Shown: positions 13,393-21,750 of the stretch, in pieces
Numbering within the stretch: position 1 is the first letter of the stretch
Layout: each line of letters starts with the position of its first letter
Origin: JAVBMB01 sp031552995
GTDB lineage: Bacteria > Bacillota > Clostridia > Oscillospirales > Butyricicoccaceae
Direction: 5' to 3'
Assembly (NCBI GenBank): GCA_031552995.1
Contig: JAVBMB010000112.1
Location: forward strand, 1-27,034
DNA length: 27,034 nucleotides
Notes under the pieces: model-generated
Told to the model about the DNA's origin: nothing
Database searches by the model: none
What the model saw: the letters and a program-made list of their open reading frames with translations, nothing else
Made by a program: the position numbers and the translations under genes

Positions 13393-14340
13393 ATGGAACA
13401 TGTAGTCTATTCGGTCAGCATGCATCAAATTGTCAGCGAGTTCAGCCTTGACGTGCTGTACGGGCCGGTCGATTGGAAGGAAAAGAAGATCACGAGCGCC
13501 GTCGTCAACAGGCCGTCGTTCCCGCTGACGGGGTACTTTGAGTTTTTTGACCCGCGGAACATTCAGATTCTCGGGAATGTCGAGAGCAGATATATCCACG
13601 ACCTGCCGACGGAGAAGCGCCGGCAGAGCTTTGACAACCTGTTTGCAACCGGCATCCCACTGATGATTATCACCCGCGGGCAGGAGCCGTTTGCAGAATG
13701 CCTTGAGATGGCGGAAAAGCACGGCGTGACGCTTGCGCGCACAAATGAGATTACCTCGAACTTTATGGCGGCGATAACAGCGTCGCTTAATGTGCACCTC
13801 GGGCCGCGCACAACGGTACACGGCGTGTTTGTTGAGGTGTACGGCGAGGGTATTTTACTGCTTGGCGACAGCGGCATAGGCAAAAGTGAGACGGCGATTG
13901 AGCTCGTCAAGCGCGGGCACAGGCTGGTCGCCGACGACGCCGTCGACATAAAGCGTGTGTCGGCAAAGACACTTGTCGGCAGCGCGCCGGAGATGATTCG
14001 CTATTTTATAGAGCTGCGCGGTATCGGCGTTATCGATGTGCGGCGCATATTCGGCATGGGCGCTGTCAAGCCGACCGAAAAAGTCGACTTGATTATACAT
14101 CTTGAGCAGTGGGATGACAAAAAACCATATGACCGCCTGGGTATTGACGAGAAAAAGACGAATATCCTTGATATCATGGTGCCGTCGCTTGATATCCCCG
14201 TGAAGCCGGGCAGGAACCTTGCCGTTATAATCGAGGTCGCCGCCATGAACAACCGCAATAAAAAGATGGGGCACAACGCGGCTAAGGAGCTTTCGGACAA
14301 GCTGTACGCCAGCATGCTGGCAAGCAGCCAGGACAAGTAA
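13393..14340 (+). CDS. hprK: HPr kinase/phosphorylase
   Basis: HprK (315 aa, usual length) phosphorylates HPr on a regulatory serine and removes the phosphate again, linking glycolytic state to carbon catabolite control. The Walker A loop is GDSGIGKS at residues 158-165, the catalytic histidine is likely His143 in TTVHGV, and DDAVDI follows near 181-186. The family signature ELRGIGVIDVRRIFGMGAV spans about 207-225. The N-terminal domain (1-130) is also typical. ATG 13393 follows GGGGGG by about 5 nt. It stands alone here, without lgt or ptsH next to it. The promoter and a long structured leader precede it, and the thiT promoter follows directly. Confidence 0.96.
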   Translation: MEHVVYSVSMHQIVSEFSLDVLYGPVDWKEKKITSAVVNRPSFPLTGYFEFFDPRNIQILGNVESRYIHDLPTEKRRQSFDNLFATGIPLMIITRGQEPFAECLEMAEKHGVTLARTNEITSNFMAAITASLNVHLGPRTTVHGVFVEVYGEGILLLGDSGIGKSETAIELVKRGHRLVADDAVDIKRVSAKTLVGSAPEMIRYFIELRGIGVIDVRRIFGMGAVKPTEKVDLIIHLEQWDDKKPYDRLGIDEKKTNILDIMVPSLDIPVKPGRNLAVIIEVAAMNNRNKKMGHNAAKELSDKLYASMLASSQDK

Positions 14341-14349
14341 TTTAGGCTG

Positions 14350-14378
14350 TTGACAAACAAAGGCGCGTGTATTATCAT
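14350..14378 (+). promoter_or_regulatory. Promoter of the TPP riboswitch-thiT unit
   Basis: TTGACA (14350-14355) and TATCAT (14373-14378) are 17 nt apart. Transcription would start near 14385, just before the TPP aptamer. Confidence 0.7.
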
Positions 14379-14397
14379 ATAAAATGAACTGAATAGC

Positions 14398-14487
14398 AGA
14401 GGGGTGCTGGCGTCAGCCGGCTGAGATCATACCCTCGGGCGCGAAAGCGCCCGGAACCTGATCCGGATAATGCCGGCGTAGGAACAA
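14398..14487 (+). ncRNA. Thiamine pyrophosphate (TPP) riboswitch
   Basis: The conserved THI-box parts are present in order: AGAGGGGTGCT, then CTGAGATCATACCC, a variable hairpin GGGCGC-GAAA-GCGCCC, GGAACCTGATCCGG, and ATAATGCCGGCGTAGGAA. TPP binding should favour the terminator at 14504-14535, turning off thiT when thiamine is abundant. Confidence 0.95.
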
Positions 14488-14503
14488 GCTTATATGCGCT
14501 TTT

Positions 14504-14535
14504 CCGTGCAGCATTACGCTGCACGGTTTTTGTTT
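14504..14535 (+). terminator. Riboswitch-controlled intrinsic terminator
   Basis: CCGTGCAGC and GCTGCACGG (14504-14512 / 14518-14526) pair around ATTAC and are followed by TTTTTGTTT. It is the expression platform of the TPP riboswitch. Confidence 0.88.
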
Positions 14536-14586
14536 CTGCCAAGGCGAACACAAAAAGGCATGTCGCCGAAAATGGAGGAGAGTAAA

Positions 14587-15147
14587 ATGCAAAACAACAC
14601 AAAAATCCGCGCATTGACCGAAGGCGCGGTAATGGTGGCCCTGGCGTGGGCGCTCAGCTATCTAAAAATACGTCTGTGGTTTCAGGGCGGGTCGGTGGAC
14701 CTCGTTATGATTCCGCTGATAGTATACGCCGTGCGCTGGGGCAGCGTATGGGGAATGGGAGCCGGGCTTGTGTTCGGCACGCTGAAGTTCTTTTTGGCAG
14801 GCGGCGTCGCAATCGGATGGCAGTCGATAGTTTTTGACTATACGGTGGCGTATATGGTCGTAGGCCTGGCCGGGCTTGCCCGCGGGAAAAAGTGGCAGTT
14901 TGTGACAGGAACAGTCATTGGCTGCGTTGCCAGATTCATCGTGCATTATATCAGCGGCGTTACCATCTATGCCGAGTGGATGCCGGAGACATTTATGGGC
15001 ATGACGATGACAAGCCCTGCGATATATTCGGCGCTCTACAACGGCGCATACATGCTGCCAAACATGTTAATTGCCGCTGCTGTGCTGGCGGTGCTTGGCA
15101 ATAGAATAAACGCGCTTATGCCGGTTCCCGCAAAGGATAAAGCGTAA
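14587..15147 (+). CDS. thiT: Thiamine transporter substrate-binding subunit (ECF S component)
   Basis: ThiT/YuaJ (186 aa) is the membrane S component that captures thiamine for the energy-coupling factor transporter. It has about six membrane helices, a basic start MQNNTKIRALTEGAVMVALA, and the segment near residues 105-150 (FIVHYISGVTIYAEWMPE) with the aromatic residues that bind thiamine in this family. The start ATG 14587 has GGAGGAG about 7 nt upstream; other ATGs further upstream lie too close to the terminator and lack family similarity. The EcfA/EcfT genes are not in this window, so ThiT must use a shared module encoded elsewhere. The TPP riboswitch confirms the substrate. Confidence 0.95.
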   Translation: MQNNTKIRALTEGAVMVALAWALSYLKIRLWFQGGSVDLVMIPLIVYAVRWGSVWGMGAGLVFGTLKFFLAGGVAIGWQSIVFDYTVAYMVVGLAGLARGKKWQFVTGTVIGCVARFIVHYISGVTIYAEWMPETFMGMTMTSPAIYSALYNGAYMLPNMLIAAAVLAVLGNRINALMPVPAKDKA

Positions 15148-15161
15148 AATCATATGTTGCC

Positions 15162-15193
15162 GCACCCCTTGCATACTATCATGCAGGGGGTGC
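15162..15193 (+). promoter_or_regulatory. Hairpin that buries the ribosome site of the ylmC/ymxH-type gene; thiT terminator
   Basis: Arms 15162-15174 and 15181-15193 form a 13-bp stem with one G-U pair and a six-base loop, followed by TGATTTTAT. The right arm contains AGGGGGTG (15185-15192), the only ribosome site for ATG 15201. The structure could end thiT transcripts and at the same time keep the next gene silent unless unfolded. Confidence 0.6.
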
Positions 15194-15200
15194 TGATTTT

Positions 15201-15488
15201 ATGGAAAAGCTGTGCACAATATATGACCTCGGCTTTAAAGAGGTGATAAACCTGAACGACGGGCGTCGGCTGGGCTATGTGCGCGACGCCGAGATAGATA
15301 TCGACAGCGGAAGCGTGCGCGCGCTTGTGATACCCGGCAGGCTGCGGTTTTTTGGGCTGCTTGGACGCGAAAGCGACATCATAGTGCCGTGGAGCAGCAT
15401 AGAGAGACTTGGTGAGGATATAATATTCATCAGGCACGAGCTGACGGCGCTGCCGCCGGCGAAACGCGGGCGAAACGGACCGCTGTGA
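15201..15488 (+). CDS. YlmC/YmxH family PRC-barrel sporulation protein
   Basis: The 95-residue protein is a PRC-barrel domain (KEVINLNDGRRLGYVRDAEID, then IVPWSSIERLGEDIIFIR), matching the YlmC/YmxH group found in most endospore formers. These small proteins are linked to sporulation by phylogenetic distribution and expression; their biochemical role is unclear. The start is ATG 15201. Its ribosome site is folded into the upstream hairpin. No transcription start is visible between thiT and this gene, so it may depend on read-through from thiT. Confidence 0.85.
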   Translation: MEKLCTIYDLGFKEVINLNDGRRLGYVRDAEIDIDSGSVRALVIPGRLRFFGLLGRESDIIVPWSSIERLGEDIIFIRHELTALPPAKRGRNGPL

Positions 15489-15617
15489 CGCCGGCTTGCG
15501 CGCTGTCTTGTATTGCGCAAACGATATATGTTGGCAGAGCAGGGCGCTTTTGCCCCGAATACGGCAAAAAATGTGCGAAAATCAGTAAAAACAGCGCCTA
15601 AAACTGCCGGAAAAGTA

Positions 15618-15646
15618 TTGCATCGGACACTGTATTGTGATATTAT
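15618..15646 (+). promoter_or_regulatory. Promoter of rpsB-tsf
   Basis: TTGCAT (15618-15623) and TATTAT (15641-15646) are 17 nt apart. The predicted leader is about 127 nt. Confidence 0.65.
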
Positions 15647-15652
15647 ATTTAA

Positions 15653-15779
15653 GCTGCCAAAACAAAGGGCAGACTACACACATTGCGTAACTTGCCCGGA
15701 CGGTGCCCTCGTGATTGCCACGCGGGAAACCGGGGAGGATGAGCGTGGTGGAGGAAACAACCAAAGGAGGACATTTAAA
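15653..15779 (+). promoter_or_regulatory. rpsB leader with alternative pairings
   Basis: GGGCA (15667-15671) can pair with TGCCC at 15693-15697 or at 15704-15708, and CCACGC (15718-15723) pairs with GCGTGG (15743-15748). The AAAGGAGG site for rpsB is at 15763-15770. Ribosomal protein S2 leaders in several bacteria control their own operon; I cannot match this to a described S2 leader motif. Confidence 0.35.
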
Positions 15780-16586
<807 letters not shown>

Positions 16587-16605
16587 GCGACACAAACACC
16601 AGATT

Positions 16606-16624
16606 GCCGCGTTTTTTTCGCGGC
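16606..16624 (+). other. Intercistronic hairpin between rpsB and tsf
   Basis: GCCGCG and CGCGGC pair around a loop of seven T. Since the T run is in the loop and not after the stem, it is probably a stability or processing element and not a terminator. Confidence 0.4.
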
Positions 16625-16645
16625 TGACAATAACGGAGGTTAACT

Positions 16646-17572
16646 ATGGCTTTTACAGCTAAAGATGTGCAGACGCTGCGCGAGCGCACCGGCGCCGGTA
16701 TGATGGACTGCAAAAAAGCGCTTGTCGAGTCCGACGGAGATTTTGAGAAGGCGGTTGAGTTCCTTAGGGAAAAAGGCCTTGCCGCGGCCGCCAAAAAATC
16801 CGGCAGGATTGCCGCCGAGGGCGCCGCTTATGCCACAGTGTGCGATGAGTGCGGTGTCGGCGCGATGGTCGAGATAAACAGCGAGACCGACTTTGTCGCC
16901 AAAAACGAAGAGTTTAAGAAGTTTTGCAGCGATGTCGCCGGCGCGATTATGATAAACAACCCCGCCGATGTCGAAGCGCTTGGCGCCTGCGAGTATCCGG
17001 GCACCGATAAGACTGTCTCATCCGTGCTTAGCGACAAAGTGCTTACGATTGGCGAGAACATCAAGCTGCGCCGCTTTGTGCGATATGATGAGACTACAAA
17101 AAATGTCGCCTACATCCACAGCGAGGGTAAAATCGGCGTGCTTGTCGCGCTTGAGGTCTCGGACAATATAAAGGCTAAAGCCGAAGTGGAGACGCTTGGC
17201 AAGGACATCTGCATGCAGATTGCCGCCATGCGGCCGCAGTGGTTGCTTCGCGACGAAGTGCCGAGCGCAACGGTGGAGAAGGAGAAGGAAATCCTTCTTG
17301 CCCAGAGCATGAACGAGGGAAAGCCCGCCGCTGTCGCCGAAAAAATAGTCGCCGGCAGAATAAGCAAGTTCTATGAGGAAAACTGCCTTACCGAGCAGGC
17401 GTTCGTCAAGGAGAACAAGCTGTCGGTCGCAAAATATGTTGACAGAGTGGCCGCCGAACTGGGCGGAACGATTAAAATCGTCAAGTTCGACCGCTTTGAG
17501 CGCGGCGAGGGGATCGAAAAACGCGAGGATAATTTCGCTGAGGAGATTGCCAAGCTTACAAGCCAGCAGTAA
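16646..17572 (+). CDS. tsf: Translation elongation factor Ts
   Basis: EF-Ts (308 aa) regenerates active EF-Tu by exchanging GDP for GTP. It starts with the N-terminal UBA-like module (KDVQTLRERTGAGMMDCKKAL, about residues 6-26), then KKSGRIAAEG and the conserved core segment ETDFVAKNEEFKKF near 79-92, which contacts EF-Tu. The C-terminal dimerisation half follows, with CLTEQAFVKE near 250. GGAGG at 16634-16638 precedes ATG 16646 by 7 nt. It is co-transcribed with rpsB and closed by the terminator at 17598. Length and motifs are standard for the longer EF-Ts type. Confidence 0.97.
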   Translation: MAFTAKDVQTLRERTGAGMMDCKKALVESDGDFEKAVEFLREKGLAAAAKKSGRIAAEGAAYATVCDECGVGAMVEINSETDFVAKNEEFKKFCSDVAGAIMINNPADVEALGACEYPGTDKTVSSVLSDKVLTIGENIKLRRFVRYDETTKNVAYIHSEGKIGVLVALEVSDNIKAKAEVETLGKDICMQIAAMRPQWLLRDEVPSATVEKEKEILLAQSMNEGKPAAVAEKIVAGRISKFYEENCLTEQAFVKENKLSVAKYVDRVAAELGGTIKIVKFDRFERGEGIEKREDNFAEEIAKLTSQQ

Positions 17573-17597
17573 TATATTATTTGCTTTATGGCGAATT

Positions 17598-17630
17598 AAA
17601 AGCGGGAGGGGATTTGCCCTCCCGCTTTTT
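17598..17630 (+). terminator. Intrinsic terminator of rpsB-tsf
   Basis: AAAAGCGGGAGGG and CCCTCCCGCTTTT pair perfectly around GATTTG, ending in a T run (17626-17630). Confidence 0.93.
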
Positions 17631-17727
17631 ATTACGTTCAGATTAAGGCCCAAACGCAGATATTAGCATATTAAAGCATATTTTTGCTGTTTTTGTAAAA
17701 ATGTGTCAGCTGATATTATCTTATATC

Positions 17728-17756
17728 TTGAAAAGTCCTGCATTTTGCGATACGAT
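17728..17756 (+). promoter_or_regulatory. Promoter of the hybrid histidine kinase gene
   Basis: TTGAAA (17728-17733) and TACGAT (17751-17756) are 17 nt apart, followed by an alternating TA stretch. The leader is about 95 nt, AT-rich, with no clear riboswitch. Confidence 0.5.
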
Positions 17757-17858
17757 ATATATATGTGACATGTTTTTAAAATAGGCGATGAAGTGCCTTT
17801 GCTAAAGATATACTCATCATAAACGCATTTTTTAGTTTGCGAGACGGGAGTTGACACG

Positions 17859-19832
17859 GTGAAACGATTTTTCTTTCACTCTATCCAGGGCAGGCTTATT
17901 ATAATTTTATTCGTCGCAATGGCTGTTATGCTTACAGCATCAATATATACAACGCGATATCTGTCCCAGACCGTCATGATTCAGGAAAAGGAAAATAAGC
18001 TGCTGGGCGTGGCCAAATATCTTGACAGCAGGCTGGACGGAAGCTATGACGATATACTGGAGAAGGCCGGTGCGGCTAATGCGCCACACGATGATAAAAT
18101 TGCAGCGCTGAACAGGTCACTTGCAGAGATGACAGACGAGATAGCCACAATATATCCGGGGCTGGGCGTTGGATACTATTCGCTTGACCTGGACGCGATA
18201 CTTACATACGGGCCGGCTGACGAGTATGGCGGCAATGTGGGCAATATGATAAGCGCGGAGCACCCCGGGCGGACGGTTATGGCCACAAACACGCCACTGG
18301 TAAGAATGGGGAGTATGGTTCGCGGCAATATAATGAACGCCATGCAGCCGATTGAGCGCGACGGCAGAGTTATTGGTTATGCATGGGCAAACGAGCTGAC
18401 AACAGAGATTGAAAAAGAGTATATGAGCCTTTCGAACCGTATATCTGTTGTACTCACTATATTTTTTATTGGGGCGCTGTGTTTCGCTTTATTTTTCTCG
18501 CGCAGGACGGTTCGCAACGTTGATACGCTTGTAGCGGGAATTAATGCGATGCGCACCGACCTTTCGACCAGGATAGGCACACTTGACGGAGACCTTGGCG
18601 CCGTCGCGAAGAATATCAACGACATGGCCGAGCACATGGAGAAGACGGCGAAGGAGCAGGAGGCTCTTGCGCTGGCCGAGGCGACGAACCGCTCGCAGCG
18701 GGAGTTTTTGGCGCGTATGAGCCATGAGCTGCGCACCCCGATGAACGGCGTTCTTGGAATGACCAGGCTTGCCATGCAGGCAGAATCGAAAGACGATGCG
18801 CTGATATATCTTAAAAAAATACAGGCCTCGGCCACGCTGCTGCTGGGAATTATCAACGACATATTGGATTTTTCCAAGATTGAGGCCGGTAAGCTGGAGC
18901 TTGAAAAGCATCCGTTCGTCATCAGGGAGGTAACCGACAACCTGGCGGAGCTTATACTGCTTAGGGCGAATGAAAAGGGAATCACATTAGCGGTCAGCAT
19001 TGACGACTCGGTTCCGGAGGTGGCGGAGGGGGACAGCCTTAAGCTGTCTCAGACGCTGCTAAACCTTATGGGCAACGCGGTGAAGTTTACAAAATCCGGC
19101 AGTGTTGAGCTGAAAATGAGCGCCGAGGCCGCCGGTGAGGGTAAGCTAAGACTCATGTGTGATATCAGAGATACCGGTATAGGTATAACCGAGGAACAGC
19201 AAAAGCTGCTGTTTAAGCCGTTTTCTCAGGCGGACAGCTCGACTGTGCGGCAGTTTGGCGGCACCGGGCTTGGGCTTTCGATAAGCAAGGCGTTTGTTGA
19301 GCTGATGGGCGGGGAAGTCGGCGTGACCAGCGTACAAGGGCAGGGCAGTACATTCTCGTTTTATGTGATTCTCGACGAATATGACGGGTTGGCGCCGGTC
19401 AGCACCGGAGACACGGACGAGTGTGTTGATTTGCGCTATGACGGGTATAAGGTGCTGCTTGCCGAGGATATCGAGATAAACAGAGAGATTGCGACAGCGG
19501 TGCTGGGTGAGTTTGGCATGGAAGTCGATGTTGCCGAAAACGGTCTTGAGGCGGTCGAGGCCTTCTGCGAGAAGCATTATGATGTGGTGTTTATGGATAT
19601 CCGTATGCCGCTGATGGACGGGCTTGAGGCGACGCGGCAGATAAGGCTGACAGAAAAGGATATGCTTAGGAGAACGCCGATTATTGCCATGACGGCGAAT
19701 GCCATGAATGAGGACCGTGCCGCAAGCCTTGAAGCGGGTATGGACGGACATATCTCTAAGCCGCTGAATATTGCCGAGATACAGACGGCGCTTAAAAAGG
19801 TGTTTGGAATGGAAACTGACATAGGTGTATAG
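17859..19832 (+). CDS. Membrane-bound hybrid sensor histidine kinase with receiver domain
   Basis: This 657-residue kinase has a first membrane helix (about 11-33), an extracellular sensor of about 150 residues that looks like a single Cache domain (GVGYYSLDLDAILTYGP, HPGRTVM, RGNIMNAMQPIERDG), a second helix (about 193-213) and a HAMP linker. The HisKA domain follows with the phospho-accepting His289 (MSHELRTPMNG). The ATPase domain has N box GNAVKFTKSG, G1 DTGIGI and G2 GGTGLGLSI. A C-terminal receiver domain has phospho-acceptor Asp580 (VVFMDIRMP) and Lys634. GTG 17859 is the start, 8 nt after GGGAG. No HPt domain or output domain is present, so the phosphoryl group must pass to a partner. 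The ligand is unknown. Confidence 0.92.
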   Translation: MKRFFFHSIQGRLIIILFVAMAVMLTASIYTTRYLSQTVMIQEKENKLLGVAKYLDSRLDGSYDDILEKAGAANAPHDDKIAALNRSLAEMTDEIATIYPGLGVGYYSLDLDAILTYGPADEYGGNVGNMISAEHPGRTVMATNTPLVRMGSMVRGNIMNAMQPIERDGRVIGYAWANELTTEIEKEYMSLSNRISVVLTIFFIGALCFALFFSRRTVRNVDTLVAGINAMRTDLSTRIGTLDGDLGAVAKNINDMAEHMEKTAKEQEALALAEATNRSQREFLARMSHELRTPMNGVLGMTRLAMQAESKDDALIYLKKIQASATLLLGIINDILDFSKIEAGKLELEKHPFVIREVTDNLAELILLRANEKGITLAVSIDDSVPEVAEGDSLKLSQTLLNLMGNAVKFTKSGSVELKMSAEAAGEGKLRLMCDIRDTGIGITEEQQKLLFKPFSQADSSTVRQFGGTGLGLSISKAFVELMGGEVGVTSVQGQGSTFSFYVILDEYDGLAPVSTGDTDECVDLRYDGYKVLLAEDIEINREIATAVLGEFGMEVDVAENGLEAVEAFCEKHYDVVFMDIRMPLMDGLEATRQIRLTEKDMLRRTPIIAMTANAMNEDRAASLEAGMDGHISKPLNIAEIQTALKKVFGMETDIGV

Positions 19833-19871
19833 AACCTGCAGGAGAATCGTAAATATATTCAGCTGCAGCGC

Positions 19872-19905
19872 CGCCGGCGCGGGTTAAACCCCGTGCCGGC
19901 GTTTT
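19872..19905 (+). terminator. Intrinsic terminator of the hybrid kinase gene
   Basis: CGCCGGCGCGGG (19872-19883) pairs with CCCGTGCCGGCG (19890-19901), one G-U, followed by TTTTG. Confidence 0.82.
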
Positions 19906-19922
19906 GCCGCGGCAAAAGAATA

Positions 19923-19944
19923 ATGCGTATGTCGACATACGCAT
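19923..19944. repeat. 22-bp perfect palindrome between convergent genes
   Basis: ATGCGTATGTC and its mirror GACATACGCAT are adjacent with no spacer. As RNA the stem would be followed on the minus strand by TATTCTTTT, so it may be the terminator of the response-regulator gene; as DNA it could bind a dimeric protein. Confidence 0.5.
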
Positions 19945-20015
19945 CCAGCTTTTGTATACTGCTTAACTGTTCTCTAAAATTAGCGGCGACTTAGATTTCG
20001 AATTGTAGAACGCAA

Positions 20016-20384
20016 TTAGAGAAATTGATTAATGGCGGTCAACAGCTCACTGAAGTTAATAGGCTTTTTCAGGAAGCAGTCGATATCCCTGTTGTTTTGT
20101 GTGTTGGTCTCGCCGGATATGGCGATAATCGGGATGCGCCGGCCTTGATCCCGCATATCGTCCCGGATACAACTGGCGACTTCATACCCGTTCATCAGCG
20201 GCATTTGAATGTCCAGCAGCACAATACTTAATTGATGGCGTTTTTCCATGTATTTTTGAAAGCCGACTTTTCCGTCAGTAGCTGATTCAACCTCAAACCC
20301 GTGCTTTATTAGATATGCAGCTACCAGTTCAAGAAAATCAATATTGTCGTCAACAACTAAAATGCTGGGCGTTTTACTATCCAT
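20016..20384 (-). CDS. Single-domain response regulator (receiver only)
   Basis: The 122-residue protein is a CheY-like receiver domain with no output domain. Acidic pocket residues are Asp12 and Asp13 (VVDDN), the phospho-acceptor is Asp58 (LLDIQMP), the conserved hydroxyl residue is Ser90, and the lysine is in LKKP near 106-108. ATG 20384 follows AAGGAGG by 9 nt. Convergent with the hybrid kinase, it could be a phosphate shuttle or sink for that kinase, or act by protein contact; genomic position alone supports this. Alternatives include a chemotaxis CheY, but the usual che genes are not here. Confidence 0.85.
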   Translation of the reverse strand: MDSKTPSILVVDDNIDFLELVAAYLIKHGFEVESATDGKVGFQKYMEKRHQLSIVLLDIQMPLMNGYEVASCIRDDMRDQGRRIPIIAISGETNTQNNRDIDCFLKKPINFSELLTAINQFL

Positions 20385-20975
20385 TTTGCCAGGCCTCCTT
20401 TATGAAATCGCTGTCGGTTACCCGTGATATTGCTGTAATTCTAACACTGGGGACGCAATACAGCAACTGCATATGCAGTTGCTGAGGCACAGAAAAAATA
20501 TACAATAGCCGGGCTGTTGAAAAGGCAGCGCTTGGATTGATAACATTTTCGCTGTGTAAATTAATTATGAGTTTCAATTACATTCAACGGCCAAATGCTG
20601 CAAGCTTAAGTGCGCAGACGCAGAAAAAACCGCTGGTATTTGTGAGAATAACACGTGGAATAAAAATGACGAAAGACAGCATTTGCGCAGGGAGCATTGA
20701 GCAAGTTTAATTAATCTTTGTTAAAGCTGAAACAGTTTATAATTTTCTATTATATGAAGTATAACATAGAATCCCAAATCCACAAATATAAACTTGAATC
20801 AGAGCGCTGTTTTTGGGAATAATTGTTTAAAAATATTAACCGGAGGTACATCATTTTGCATAACACATATGACGGGAAGGGGTGGAGGGTATAATTCAGA
20901 GTGCCCCGGGCCGGCTTGTCATCATAAAAAAGAAACAATCGCCATAAAAACCTGAAGAACTAGACGCCGTTTTTG
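20385..20975. other. 590-nt stretch without a recognisable gene
   Basis: It contains a 24-bp perfect palindrome at 20461-20484 (CAGCAACTGCAT and mirror), AT-rich sequence around 20700-20840, and a GGAGG at 20842-20846 followed by a 12-codon TTG frame (20856-20894) ending in TAA. I found no protein or RNA family here and no clear promoter. Confidence 0.45.
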
Positions 20976-21746
20976 TCAGGTTGTTATGCCGTATGTGATT
21001 CTGTCGGAGTTCGCGTTACGCAGTACCTCCCGCGGTGATAAAACACGGTTGTAAAGGCGAATCTCATATATCCGGCCGTAGAAGTTTTGATTGCTTGATA
21101 TAATGGCCGGATTGCCGCCCATCGAGATGTAATGCGCGGGGAGAGAGACGAAAAAGTTTGCGCTTCTTGCCATGTTGAAGGTTTGCACGCCGTTGTAGTA
21201 GATAATTTTGCGTCCGTTCCTCGACGGGACAGGGCTGTAATACGACGCTTGTAAAGACGCATTATAAATGTTGTTCGCAAGCAGCGCCCTTGTGTTGGTT
21301 ATTGTAAAATTGCTTGTTTCTTGAAAGATAGATTGGGCGTTGAGTGAGCTCATCTGTAGCGTAATTGTCGTATACGGATTGTCGGGGACGTCATCTATGC
21401 CCGTCACATCGCCGCCGGCGCTTGCGTCACTGCCGGGATAAGGCATAAATACGGCTTCCAACGTGCAGTTTTCGGGCGAAAACTCGCCAGGTAAGAGGCT
21501 TGAAATCCATGAATAGGGAACGACCGATACTCTTAGACTCTCGAAATAATTAACCCCCCATTGCCGGGTGCCGGCCCTTAGCCCGGCCGCCAGTGAGGCA
21601 TCGCTGTTGCCGACAAGATTCTTCCAGACTGTTGTGGTCGCGCTGTGACCGGCGCCTGTATTGTTTGAGCCGAGGTAACGCGCGATAAGACCGCTCGTGA
21701 CATATCCTGTTTGCCACGTAATGACTTGCCGTCTCTGTGAAGACAT
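20976..21746 (-). CDS. Concanavalin A-like (LamG-type) domain protein, second gene of a surface pair
   Basis: The 256-residue protein ends in a segment (GRIYEIRLYNRVLSPREVLRN, split here as GRIYEIRLYNRVL and SPREVLRNAN) that is the hallmark end of concanavalin-like/LamG_3 domains. Earlier features fit as well: GLIARYLGSNN near residue 19 and KIIYYNGVQTF near 185, so the fold likely spans most of the protein. There is no signal peptide and no anchor. ATG 21746 follows AGGTGA by about 6 nt and begins 4 nt after the collagen-like gene stops, so the two are co-transcribed. Such domains bind sugars or cap fibres on phage tails and spore surfaces. Specific ligand unknown. Confidence 0.7.
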   Translation of the reverse strand: MSSQRRQVITWQTGYVTSGLIARYLGSNNTGAGHSATTTVWKNLVGNSDASLAAGLRAGTRQWGVNYFESLRVSVVPYSWISSLLPGEFSPENCTLEAVFMPYPGSDASAGGDVTGIDDVPDNPYTTITLQMSSLNAQSIFQETSNFTITNTRALLANNIYNASLQASYYSPVPSRNGRKIIYYNGVQTFNMARSANFFVSLPAHYISMGGNPAIISSNQNFYGRIYEIRLYNRVLSPREVLRNANSDRITYGITT

Positions 21747-21750
21747 AGGA

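Noticed and set aside
15513..15779. N-terminal extension of rpsB
   Set aside because: The extension covers the rpsB promoter and leader; S2 starts at ATG 15780 after AAAGGAGG.
17760..17858. Possible c-di-GMP riboswitch before the hybrid kinase
   Set aside because: I looked for the conserved GEMM-type parts and did not find them in order.
20856..20894. 12-codon TTG frame after GGAGG (MHNTYDGKGWRV)
   Set aside because: Too short to support without conservation data; the ribosome site could be chance in an AT-rich gap.
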